A DNA stretch of 11,328 nt from Proteobacteria bacterium UBA6908 (GCA_002451085.1 DKBE01000058.1:1-11328); one strand, 5' to 3'. Shown: positions 1 to 6,773, counted from the first letter of the stretch. Numbers and translations: made by a program. The notes: generated by a model from the letters alone, not told the origin.

Positions 1-705
1 TCCGGCGAGTTCATCATGCTGCTCAACAACGATGCATTTCTCGCGCCGAATTCACTCGAGCGGTTCGAGCAAGTCTTCCGGAGCCAGCGACGCTGCGCCG
101 TGGTCGCCGGCCAGCTGCTCGACAATGAAGGACATCTGCTGCGCTCGGCCGGACGGATTCCGAGCGCACTCGACGAACTGGGACTTGGCTTTTTGCGCCG
201 TACACCGAAGGCCCCGGTCATCGACGGACTGACCGAAGTGGAAAGCGTGGTCGGTGCGTGCATGGCGGTGCGGGCGGCGGCGATCCGCGAAGCCGGTTCG
301 CTCGACAACGACTTTTTCTTCTATTTCGAGGAAACCGAATGGTGCCATCGCCTGCGCCGGCACGGCTGGCGGGTGCTGGTCGAACCGGCGGCGCGCATTA
401 CCCACCTCAAGGGCATCAGCACGCGCGGCTTGCGCCGCGGGGCACAGGTGGAAATGCTGCGCTCGCGCCTGACGTTTTACCGTAAGACGATGCCCGCCAT
501 CGTTGCCTGGCCGCTGACCACTTACCGCCTCCTGCGCCTGCTGCTCAACACACTTGTACAGTTGGCGGCGGTCGTGCTGACGCTTGGGCTGGTGCGCGGA
601 ATTCGTCAGCGTTTCCTCGTGTACGGCGCCCAGGTGGCCTGGCTGCTGCGGGGCTGCCCGGATCACTGGGGACTGCCGGACAAATGCCCGCGAACCGTGG
701 CATGA
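1..705 (+). CDS. Glycosyltransferase family 2, 3' part (5' end outside window)
   Basis: The frame is open from base 1 and ends at TGA 703-705, giving 234 residues of the C-terminal part; the N-terminal nucleotide-binding strand lies outside the window. The fragment begins within the catalytic core: LLNNDA (residues 7-12) is the Asp-containing metal and nucleotide-sugar motif usual in rhamnosyltransferase-like family 2 enzymes, where NND replaces DXD. FFYFEETEW near residue 110 matches the family's conserved acidic motif (typically E-D/E-x-D/E), which carries the catalytic base. A hydrophobic stretch at about residues 175-198 suggests membrane attachment, and the tail is basic. The product probably adds a sugar, perhaps a deoxyhexose, to LPS core or O-antigen on the cytoplasmic face. 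The next glycosyltransferase follows after 25 nt in the same direction. The fold assignment is firm; the sugar and acceptor are not known. Confidence 0.85.
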   Translation, partial: SGEFIMLLNNDAFLAPNSLERFEQVFRSQRRCAVVAGQLLDNEGHLLRSAGRIPSALDELGLGFLRRTPKAPVIDGLTEVESVVGACMAVRAAAIREAGSLDNDFFFYFEETEWCHRLRRHGWRVLVEPAARITHLKGISTRGLRRGAQVEMLRSRLTFYRKTMPAIVAWPLTTYRLLRLLLNTLVQLAAVVLTLGLVRGIRQRFLVYGAQVAWLLRGCPDHWGLPDKCPRTVA

Positions 706-730
706 TCTGCCCATCCACCCGGAAGCCGTC

Positions 731-1513
731 ATGACCAGACTCCCGATCTCGGCCTTCATCATCGCCAAGAACGAGGCCGACCGCATCGGCACGGCCATCC
801 GCAGCCTGCGCGACTGGGTGGACGAAGTGCACGTCATCGACAGCGGCAGCAGCGACGACACGGTCGCGATCAGCGCCGCGCTCGGCGCCCACACCCACTT
901 CCGCGAATGGACCGGCTTCGGCCCGCAAAAGGTGTACGGCGAATCGCTGTGCCGCCATCCGTGGGTGCTCAATCTCGACGCCGACGAGGAAATCTCGCCG
1001 GAACTGCGTAACGAGATCATGGCGCTGTTCGAGCGCGGCGAACCGCCCTGCCCGGCCTATCGCATGCTGCGTACCGAGTTGTACAACTTCCACGAGCGCC
1101 CGCATCGCTGGGCACCGACCAGCGACTGGATCCGGCTGTATCGCAAGGATCGCGCCGGCTACAAGGACAGCCCGGTGCACGATACCGTGGAAGTCCGCCA
1201 GGGACGGGCCGGAACACTGCGGGGCCGGTTCTGGCACCGGTCGTTTCGCTCCTTCCGCCACCATGTCGACAAGGTCAACGCCTATTCCAGCGCCCAGGCC
1301 GAAGACCGGTTTCGCAAGGGTCGCAATCCGTCGGCACTCACCCTGCTGCTCACCCCGCCGCTGGCGTTTCTCAAATGCTTTATCCTGCGGCGCGAATTCG
1401 TCAATGGTATCGACGGTGTGCTGATCAGTTACATGTATGCCTTTCAGCGTTTCATTCGCCTGGCGAAAACCCGCGAGCGCTTCCAGCAGGAACGCAAGAA
1501 GTCCAGAGAATGA
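731..1513 (+). CDS. Glycosyltransferase family 2, WaaE/KdtX-like (LPS core)
   Basis: This 260-residue protein has the usual length for small LPS-core family 2 enzymes. ATG 731 is chosen over upstream in-frame codons because the protein then starts right before the first beta strand (PISAFIIAKNEADRI), and GGAAG at 721-725 lies 5 nt upstream. The GT-A core shows IAKNE (11-15), VIDSGSSDDT (35-44) and NLDADEEIS (81-89), the last holding the DXD metal-binding motif. VHDTV (149-153) corresponds to the conserved VHE/VHD motif of this subfamily. The C-terminal segment, about 204-246, is hydrophobic and aromatic with Arg/Lys, typical of peripheral membrane attachment. WaaE/KdtX relatives transfer glucose or a similar hexose to inner-core heptose; that substrate is inferred from family only. 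The stop overlaps the next start (ATGA at 1510-1513), so the two are probably translationally coupled. Confidence 0.88.
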   Translation: MTRLPISAFIIAKNEADRIGTAIRSLRDWVDEVHVIDSGSSDDTVAISAALGAHTHFREWTGFGPQKVYGESLCRHPWVLNLDADEEISPELRNEIMALFERGEPPCPAYRMLRTELYNFHERPHRWAPTSDWIRLYRKDRAGYKDSPVHDTVEVRQGRAGTLRGRFWHRSFRSFRHHVDKVNAYSSAQAEDRFRKGRNPSALTLLLTPPLAFLKCFILRREFVNGIDGVLISYMYAFQRFIRLAKTRERFQQERKKSRE

Positions 1514-2580
1514 ACCGATCCGGTCGAACCGTGTTGTGGTGGGGTCGCTTCGATCCCGATTACTCACGCAACCGCATCCTGCGCCAGGCCTATATCAAAC
1601 TCGGCTGGCAGGTGGCTGACTTCCATCCTGTTGTCAGCCCGCTCGGTGACTTCGAAGCGCGGCTGCGTCAACCGCCGCAGGCCGATCTTGTGCATGTCCC
1701 CTGTTTTCGCCAGCGCGACCTGAACGCCGCCGCACGCTATGCGCGTCGTCACCACCTGCCGCTGCTTTTCGATCCGCTGATCAGCGCCTTCGACAAGCAG
1801 GTGTACGAACGCCGGAAGGTATCGCCGTGCACCACCGCCGCGCGACAGCTGTTACACGAGGAGCAGCAACAGTTCGCAAACGCCGACATCGTGCTTGCCG
1901 ACACCCCGGAGCATGCGCGTTTCTTCGCCGAGATACTGTATGTGGCGCCGGAGAAACTGCATGTGGTGTATGTGGGCGCCGAGGATTCACTGTTCCGGCC
2001 GTTGCCCCACGAGCCGCGTCCGCCACTGGAGGTGTTGTTCTACGGCAGTTTTATTCCGCTCCAGGGACCGCAGGTTATTATCGAGGCAGCTCGTCTCTAC
2101 CAAGGCCCGCCGGTGCGTTGGACCCTGCTCGGCAACGGACCGCTGAAAAGGATGTGTCACCAGGACGCCGCGATGCTCGACAATGTGACGTTTGAAGACT
2201 GGGTGGCTTATGACCATCTGCCGGTGCGAATGGCACGCGCCGATATACTGTTGGGCGTGTTCGGCAACACCCCGAAGGCGCTGCGGGTTATTCCGAACAA
2301 GGTTTTTCAGGGGCTGGCGTGCGGCAAACCACTCATCACCGGAGCCGCACCGGCCTACCCTGACGAGCTGCGCGCGGAACTCCGCTCCGGGATCACCTGG
2401 GTACCAATGAATGATCCAGCTGCCTTGGCGACCGCCGTGGCCGGTGTGGCGGCTCACCCTGATCAGCTGGTGGAGGAAGGCCTCCGTGCGCGCGCAACCT
2501 ATGAACGATTTTTTGCGTCGGCGGTCGTCACCGCGCAGCTGGACACGGCACTGGCATCGCTCAGGCCGGAACCCGGATAA
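1510..2580 (+). CDS. Glycosyltransferase family 4 (GT-B fold)
   Basis: A 356-residue protein whose ATG overlaps the TGA of the preceding gene by 4 nt. The N-terminal half starts with a beta strand followed by the FDPDYSRNRIL motif (14-24) common to one group of bacterial family 4 enzymes. The C-terminal donor-binding half includes VLFYGSFIPLQG (175-186), WTLLGNGP (204-211) and IPNKVFQGLACGKPLI (261-276), the usual nucleotide-sugar pocket. The canonical E-x7-E pair is not present: the matching positions are Arg259 and Gln267. No signal peptide or membrane helix is seen, so it should act on the cytoplasmic side. The linked glycosyltransferases suggest LPS core or O-antigen assembly. Its last 20 nt overlap the end of the methyltransferase on the other strand. 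The fold is confident; the specificity is unknown. Confidence 0.85.
   Translation: MNRSGRTVLWWGRFDPDYSRNRILRQAYIKLGWQVADFHPVVSPLGDFEARLRQPPQADLVHVPCFRQRDLNAAARYARRHHLPLLFDPLISAFDKQVYERRKVSPCTTAARQLLHEEQQQFANADIVLADTPEHARFFAEILYVAPEKLHVVYVGAEDSLFRPLPHEPRPPLEVLFYGSFIPLQGPQVIIEAARLYQGPPVRWTLLGNGPLKRMCHQDAAMLDNVTFEDWVAYDHLPVRMARADILLGVFGNTPKALRVIPNKVFQGLACGKPLITGAAPAYPDELRAELRSGITWVPMNDPAALATAVAGVAAHPDQLVEEGLRARATYERFFASAVVTAQLDTALASLRPEPG
2561..2580. other. Convergent 3' gene overlap
   Basis: The stop of the + strand glycosyltransferase (TAA 2578-2580) lies inside the - strand methyltransferase, whose stop is the complement of TCA at 2561-2563. The two reading frames share 20 bp. No hairpin followed by a T-run is visible on either strand nearby, so transcripts of the two operons may run into each other. 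Confidence 0.9.
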
Positions 2581-3259
2581 TCCCGATCCCGAATCCGCAC
2601 TGCTGCGGGTCGTCAATGAATTCTTCTATCGTCTGACCCGGCTTCACCTTCTTCCAGAAGTGATATACCTGGTTGGAGGCGAACGGCTGGTTTTCAATGA
2701 TGTCGTGAAACGCGATGATCCCGCCGGGCCGCACAAACTCACGGTAGTCGTTATAGTCTTGCGCCACCCCGGCTTCAGTGTGATCGCCGTCGATGAACAG
2801 GAAATCCACTTTCCGGTCGCCAAGTTCGCGCGCGACCCGTTGCTTGAAATCCGCCTGATGCGAATCGCCGGTCAACAGGGTCACGCGGCATGGCGAACCG
2901 GGCGGCGGCAGGGCTTCCAGCAGCGGCCGCTGGGCCTCGCGATGCAACAGATCGCAGGTGATGACCCGCTCGCTGGCGAGACTCGCCCAGATCAACAGCG
3001 TACCGCCGCGGGCAGTGCCAATCTCGAGAATGGTTTTCGGTTTGAGGGCCGCGACCGCCTTCGCGAGGGCAGTGATCTCCGAACGCTTTTGCAGGGTATG
3101 GATGGTGAAATAGCCGTAGCGTCCGAAGCGCATGGCCCAGTCCACCGTTTCCTCGATGCTGCGCGGGCGCACGTGATATTCGCGCAACCGCCGGAAGGCC
3201 AGAAAACGGCTGAAGGGAACGCGCAGCGTACGACTCAATTCTTTCAATATGTTGGACAT
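2561..3259 (-). CDS. Class I SAM-dependent methyltransferase (Methyltransf_24/CmcI-like)
   Basis: A 232-residue protein. ATG 3259 is chosen because a good ribosome binding site (AGGTGA) sits 4 nt upstream; the frame remains open 21 codons further but that stretch looks non-coding. A Rossmann-type methyltransferase core is clear: ILEIGTARGG (77-86) is motif I for S-adenosylmethionine, followed by VITCDLL (99-105), then FLFIDGDHTEAG (153-164) and GGIIAFHDI (179-187). The FIDGDH and FHD motifs are typical of the Methyltransf_24 and cephalosporin-hydroxylase-like (CmcI) group, which often carries metal-coordinating acidic and His residues. Members of this group occur in cell-surface glycan clusters as sugar O-methyltransferases. 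It is the last gene of the operon, 22 nt after the O-antigen ligase, so methylation of an LPS sugar is a reasonable inference. The substrate is unknown, and hydroxylase naming in databases should not be taken literally. Confidence 0.85.
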   Translation of the reverse strand: MSNILKELSRTLRVPFSRFLAFRRLREYHVRPRSIEETVDWAMRFGRYGYFTIHTLQKRSEITALAKAVAALKPKTILEIGTARGGTLLIWASLASERVITCDLLHREAQRPLLEALPPPGSPCRVTLLTGDSHQADFKQRVARELGDRKVDFLFIDGDHTEAGVAQDYNDYREFVRPGGIIAFHDIIENQPFASNQVYHFWKKVKPGQTIEEFIDDPQQCGFGIGIIRVPA

Positions 3260-3263
3260 GGGC

Positions 3264-3269
3264 TCACCT
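3264..3269 (-). promoter_or_regulatory. Shine-Dalgarno site of the methyltransferase
   Basis: The minus-strand reading is AGGTGA, part of GAGGTGA, 4 nt before ATG 3259. It fixes the start at 3259 rather than at the upstream in-frame ATG (3322). It lies in the 22-nt gap after the ligase gene. Confidence 0.75.
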
Positions 3270-3281
3270 CGTGTCGGCAGA

Positions 3282-4550
3282 TTATACCGGCCCGGAGGCA
3301 CGTTCGTCCGCTGACAAATCATCCAGGGCCGACAGCATGGCGGCCAGCAGCAACAGCAGTATCGGGAAGGTCCAGTGGCGGAACATGGGCGGCTGGGTAT
3401 TCAGCGGAAAGAAATACACCATCAGGGCCAGCGCCCACGGCCAGGCCCGTTTACGCGACAACGGCGAGGCCGACAAGTACCAATATATCCCGAGCCCGAA
3501 CACTGCTAACAGACTAAGCAATCCTGGAAGGCCCATCTCGGCGCCAGCGGAAACGTAGATCTGATGCGCGTGATAGACCCGGACCGTGCCGTCACGAAAC
3601 ACATCTTTGGGCCGCGTCGAAAAATCACGGTAAGCCTTATCAAAAGCGCCAACGCCAACGCCGTTCAACGGCTTGAGCCTGATCATGCGGGCTCCGGTTT
3701 CCCAGATGGTGGCACGGTAGCTCAGCACCTTGTCCAGGGTTTCGATATTCAGGTGTTCAGCCGACGTGACCGTGGACATGCGCTGCTGGAGTGCCGGAGA
3801 CAAATTCACTGCCAGCACTGCGATGATCGGCAGCACTGGCAAAATCAGCCACTTCCAGCGCGATGCCGGCAGATGCAGAAAGAAGCCGGCCATGACAATG
3901 ATCAACATCAACATCACCATGCGAACACCGGCCAGCATGGCCACCATTCCGGCCAGCGCGAAAAAAATCATTGCATACAAACGGCCATGACGCCTGTACC
4001 ACAGGGCGCCCATGGCGGTCGGCAAGAGTACGGCGAGTAACGTGGCCTGGCGGAAATTACCATCGAACGGACCTACCACACGCTGATCGGGAGTGAGCGT
4101 AATGCCAAACGGATCCTGCCCCAGAGAATATTGAATCACACTGTCGATGCACCAAAAGGCAAGCACGATCAAGATGCCCGTAGCCAGCCAATGACGTGCA
4201 CCCTCCCCCTTCAATGCACGGATCAGCGCGACCCCTGCAAACGCATAGAGCACCGAGGCGCCAGCAATACCGGACGACAATCGAACGTCGTAGGAAGTCG
4301 GTATTGAAATCACCATGGGTACAAACAGCAACGCGAAAATCAGTAGCCAGCGGCGTTGCGCCGTGCTCGCCAACACTGCCGCGCGTTCCCGAAGCACCAG
4401 CCAGATACCCATGAAGGCCAGCAGGATGCTGGGCAAGGTCGGACTGATACCGTACTTCAACCCGAAATTGGGGGAGAAGAACACGATCAACAAGGCGAAC
4501 AGAGCACCCAACGATACGACGTTCACCTGCTTGTCAGCCAGCCAATTCAC
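3282..4550 (-). CDS. waaL: O-antigen ligase / Wzy_C-family membrane protein
   Basis: A 422-residue polytopic membrane protein. The start is GTG 4550, overlapping the upstream glycosyltransferase by 17 nt, with a strong GGAGGT 5 nt before it; residues upstream of it in this frame are the antisense-like shift of the previous gene. About ten to twelve hydrophobic segments are visible, e.g. near 10-27, 38-54, 68-83, 93-110, 122-140, 167-183, 191-224, 234-250, 338-359, 369-382 and 393-408. Between the later helices is a long polar, probably periplasmic loop (about 251-337), the family hallmark. Conserved features include Arg210 after a glycine (AGVRMVML), SYRATIWETG with Arg279 and Trp283, GVGVGAF (297-303), and YHAHQIYV (326-333), matching the H-x-H-N/S/Q motif. 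WaaL joins undecaprenyl-linked O-antigen to lipid A-core. Wzy polymerase belongs to the same family and cannot be excluded; position beside core glycosyltransferases favours the ligase. Local GC appears lower than in glnE. Confidence 0.82.
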   Translation of the reverse strand: MNWLADKQVNVVSLGALFALLIVFFSPNFGLKYGISPTLPSILLAFMGIWLVLRERAAVLASTAQRRWLLIFALLFVPMVISIPTSYDVRLSSGIAGASVLYAFAGVALIRALKGEGARHWLATGILIVLAFWCIDSVIQYSLGQDPFGITLTPDQRVVGPFDGNFRQATLLAVLLPTAMGALWYRRHGRLYAMIFFALAGMVAMLAGVRMVMLMLIIVMAGFFLHLPASRWKWLILPVLPIIAVLAVNLSPALQQRMSTVTSAEHLNIETLDKVLSYRATIWETGARMIRLKPLNGVGVGAFDKAYRDFSTRPKDVFRDGTVRVYHAHQIYVSAGAEMGLPGLLSLLAVFGLGIYWYLSASPLSRKRAWPWALALMVYFFPLNTQPPMFRHWTFPILLLLLAAMLSALDDLSADERASGPV

Positions 4551-5646
4551 GATAGACCTCCAGGGTCGAGCGCAGCATGCGCTCAAGCGTAAAAGGATTG
4601 CTGTCCGGCACCGTCGGACGCATCGCGTACCACTGCGCGAGCTTCGCTTCGAGCGCCGCCACGTCACCGACCGGCACGCGCCCATCCGGAAACACTGCCG
4701 CCAGCTGTTCGGCCACACCACCGTGATCATATCCGGCCACCGGTTTGCCGAGCGTCAACGCCTCGAGCGAAACTCGGCCGAATGCCTCCGGGTCGAGTGA
4801 CAGCGACAACACCACATCCGAGACCGCCATGATCTCCTTGACGTCATTGCGGTGTCCGGTGAAGGTCACATTGCCTTCAAGTCCGGCGGCAATGACCTGG
4901 GCCCGCAGTTCGTCGGCAAAGTACTGCTTGCGCGGATGGGCATCGCCAACCAATACACCGTGCACCGGCAGTCCGCGTCGTTTCAGTCCGCCGATGGCAC
5001 GGATGAAATCTTCCTGCCCTTTCCAGCGCGTGAGCCGGGCCGGCAGGGTGATGACATATTTTCCGTCGAGCTGCGGAAACTGCGCGCGCCATTGCATCAG
5101 CCACTCGGCAGGTGGCCGGTAACCGTGCGGATAGGCCTGCGGGTCCACACCGCGCGGAATCATGCGAATGATCCCGGGATCGACGGACGGGTAATTCTTG
5201 AGTATGTACTCACGGATCATTCCGGAGATCGCGATCACCCGCTCGCCGCGCACCATCACCGACGAATAATGCCCGGGGGTGTATGGTCCGTGCACGGTGG
5301 TGACGAGATGCGGACGGTTAGCGACGGGCAGGCCCATCCATGCGCGGTAACCGATCCAGGCCGGCAGGCGCGAGCGCAGGTGAAGAATGTCAGGTTTTTC
5401 GCGCACCATCAGTTCGCGCACCTTGCGAATGTAGAACAAGGTCGTCAGCCGTTTGGCACCGACCGGCCAGGCAACGTGCTCGCTGCCTTCGCGTTCGAGC
5501 TGCGCAACCATCCGTCCACCCGACGAGATCACGATCGAGCGATGGCCGTGGTCGACGAGGTATTTGCCAACCTCGAGCGTGCCTTTCTCCACGCCGCCGC
5601 TGTCCAGCGCCGGCAACACCTGCACGACCGTCAGGCGGCTGGCCAT
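4534..5646 (-). CDS. Glycosyltransferase family 4, WavL-like (LPS core)
   Basis: A 370-residue GT-B enzyme. The N-terminal domain begins with VVQVLPALDSGGVEKG (7-22), the acceptor-side loop typical of family 4 enzymes, followed by DILHLRSR (86-93) and TTVHGPY (116-122). The donor domain shows LPARLTRWKGQEDFI (201-215), VLVGDA (231-236), and DPEAFGRVSLEALTLGKP (285-302) with the complete E-x7-E pair Glu287 and Glu295; this is the nucleotide-sugar diphosphate site. The overall pattern resembles WavL-like enzymes of LPS outer core. ATG 5646 lies within the end of the ELM1-family gene (16-nt overlap) and has no clear Shine-Dalgarno, so translation is probably coupled. The 3' end overlaps the ligase by 17 nt. 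It should act in the cytoplasm at the inner membrane; the transferred sugar is not known. Confidence 0.88.
   Translation of the reverse strand: MASRLTVVQVLPALDSGGVEKGTLEVGKYLVDHGHRSIVISSGGRMVAQLEREGSEHVAWPVGAKRLTTLFYIRKVRELMVREKPDILHLRSRLPAWIGYRAWMGLPVANRPHLVTTVHGPYTPGHYSSVMVRGERVIAISGMIREYILKNYPSVDPGIIRMIPRGVDPQAYPHGYRPPAEWLMQWRAQFPQLDGKYVITLPARLTRWKGQEDFIRAIGGLKRRGLPVHGVLVGDAHPRKQYFADELRAQVIAAGLEGNVTFTGHRNDVKEIMAVSDVVLSLSLDPEAFGRVSLEALTLGKPVAGYDHGGVAEQLAAVFPDGRVPVGDVAALEAKLAQWYAMRPTVPDSNPFTLERMLRSTLEVYRELAG
4556..4561 (-). promoter_or_regulatory. Shine-Dalgarno site of the O-antigen ligase
   Basis: The minus-strand reading is GGAGGT, 5 nt before GTG 4550 and inside the coding end of the upstream glycosyltransferase. 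It is a near-perfect ribosome binding site and decides the non-ATG start of the ligase. Confidence 0.8.
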
Positions 5647-6557
5647 TTGTTCAGTATCCAGTCGGCCACCCGCACCGCCTCGTTAAAGGGCTGGACCGGC
5701 GCGGACGGTTTACCGCCCTCCTGCCATGCCGCGTAGCGCGTCACCAAACCATCGCTCACCAGCGTGTCGATGCCCTGCTGGAGCTTCTTCTTTCCGCGCC
5801 GACGTGCCGGCACCGCGAGGATGCCGGTGGCACAGCCGGCTGTCAGGGCCTCGTAAACCATCGATACACTGTCTTCCGACACCCAGGCCACGGCCGCGTG
5901 CGCCAATTTCTCCGGCAACCACTCGGGCCCGGTATCACGCACCGGCACAATGGTGAAATTTTTCGCCTTGATCTCGGCAAGGCGCGTGGTGCTGGACGGC
6001 GGCGTGCGCCGCGAGGTAGTCAGGATCCACTCCATTTTCGTTTCGCGCTGCACGATCGCCGCCACCTGCGCGATCAGCTCCTTCTCTCGCCAGCCATGAT
6101 GGCGTGACGGTCCACCAACCAGAATCAGACCGGCACGTGCGTCTTTCTTGCCCGGCTGCACGGCATTGAGGGCACCGCGCGTCGTGATTACATTGCCGCC
6201 GCTGACCTGGTCGTGTTCCGGGATGACACACAGGTCGAACCACACGCGCGGCAGCGACGGCTTCATCAGCACAATGCTCTTACCGCCGCGCGCGCGCCGT
6301 GCCGCAATCATCGGCAAATGCGTACGGTGCCCGGCGCCAACCAGATAATCCGGAGACGGCAATGCCGCGCCCGGCAGGAAGCGTTTGGTCATGAGGTTGG
6401 TCAGCACGGACGAATACGGCGGGACCTTGATCCAGCGCACATCGGTTGGGCCGCGTCGCTGAAACGCGGCCAGCAGCCCGCGGGTCTGGTTTTCATGTCC
6501 GGCCTTGCCGTCCGTGAAGGCCCAAATCACCATCGTGCGAGCACTGGTTTCAGCCAC
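5631..6557 (-). CDS. ELM1/DUF1022-family protein (GT-B-like), putative envelope glycan role
   Basis: A 308-residue protein of the family databases call mitochondrial fission ELM1 (DUF1022), named from a plant protein; that name should not be read as a function in bacteria. The N-terminus has WAFTDGKAGHENQ (12-24), a family signature. Further conserved parts are LVGAGHRTHLP (72-82), VGGPSRHHGW (147-156), ILTTSRRTP (178-186) and WVSEDSVSMVYEALTAG (225-241), laid out like the two Rossmann halves of GT-B glycosyltransferases with a Ser-rich ligand loop in the second half. A basic cluster (RRRGKKK, 252-258) could contact phosphate groups. The start is uncertain: GTG 6557 overlaps the zinc-finger gene by 8 nt, while ATG 6533 (residue 9) would leave a 16-nt gap; neither has a clear Shine-Dalgarno. 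The neighbours are an LPS glycosyltransferase and ligase, so a lipid-linked glycan role is inferred. Confidence 0.85.
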   Translation of the reverse strand: MAETSARTMVIWAFTDGKAGHENQTRGLLAAFQRRGPTDVRWIKVPPYSSVLTNLMTKRFLPGAALPSPDYLVGAGHRTHLPMIAARRARGGKSIVLMKPSLPRVWFDLCVIPEHDQVSGGNVITTRGALNAVQPGKKDARAGLILVGGPSRHHGWREKELIAQVAAIVQRETKMEWILTTSRRTPPSSTTRLAEIKAKNFTIVPVRDTGPEWLPEKLAHAAVAWVSEDSVSMVYEALTAGCATGILAVPARRRGKKKLQQGIDTLVSDGLVTRYAAWQEGGKPSAPVQPFNEAVRVADWILNKWPAA

Positions 6558-6762
6558 GCTTGAGGACGTACAACGCTCCGCAATACGGACAACGCGCCTC
6601 GCCGGTTTCCTGGAGCGGCAGATACACGCGTGGATGTGAATTCCACAGGCTCATGCCCGGTAGCGGGCAGTGCACCGGCAGATCCGCCGCGGTGACTTCA
6701 TAGCGATTCTGCGCATTGGCCGGAATTTCCTGAATCTTTTTTGGGGTGGTGGGGTTCGCCAT
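6550..6762 (-). CDS. CHCC-type zinc-finger protein (zf-CHCC)
   Basis: A 70-residue protein starting at ATG 6762, which is preceded by a strong GGAGGAG. The candidate zinc ligands are Cys32, His43, Cys58 and Cys61 in the order C-H-C-C: HCPLPGMSLWNSHPRVYLPL (31-50) then RCPYCGALY (57-65). This is the zf-CHCC domain, whose eukaryotic relative is the NDUFS6 accessory subunit of respiratory complex I; bacterial members are small stand-alone proteins without established function. The first 25 residues are polar and probably flexible. It lies 26 nt after ilvE and overlaps the ELM1-family gene by 8 nt. The domain call is firm; a function would be guesswork, though its place between metabolic and LPS genes suggests housekeeping expression. 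Confidence 0.88.
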   Translation of the reverse strand: MANPTTPKKIQEIPANAQNRYEVTAADLPVHCPLPGMSLWNSHPRVYLPLQETGEARCPYCGALYVLKRG

Positions 6763-6766
6763 GTCT

Positions 6767-6773
6767 CTCCTCC
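6767..6773 (-). promoter_or_regulatory. Shine-Dalgarno site of the zinc-finger gene
   Basis: The minus-strand reading is GGAGGAG, 4 nt before ATG 6762. It supports this start over the in-frame upstream codon at 6810, which would lie within ilvE. Confidence 0.75.

Noticed and set aside
545..1567. A 340-codon - strand open frame opposite the second glycosyltransferase.
   Set aside because: It is antisense to a clear family 2 glycosyltransferase and has no domain signal.
2595..2608. Small inverted repeat CCGCA/TGCGG with a 4-nt loop near the convergent gene ends, considered as a terminator.
   Set aside because: The stem is only 5 bp, there is no T-run on either side, and it lies in the methyltransferase coding sequence.
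2561..3259. Calling the methyltransferase a cephalosporin hydroxylase or antibiotic-biosynthesis gene.
   Set aside because: The visible motifs are those of a SAM-dependent methyltransferase and the neighbours are LPS genes; nothing suggests beta-lactam synthesis.
2411..3517. A 368-codon + strand open frame running through the end of the glycosyltransferase, the methyltransferase and the ligase end.
   Set aside because: It is out of frame with, or antisense to, three supported genes, and its translation shows no family motif.
3961..3967. Run of seven A (T on the coding strand) inside the O-antigen ligase, considered as a phase-variation tract.
   Set aside because: The frame is intact, the run encodes ordinary Phe codons in a membrane helix, and seven bases is short for a slippage switch.
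5631..6557. Reading the ELM1 label as a mitochondrial fission or organelle-derived gene.
   Set aside because: The neighbours are all bacterial, the family is widespread in proteobacteria, and the name is an annotation carry-over from a plant homologue.
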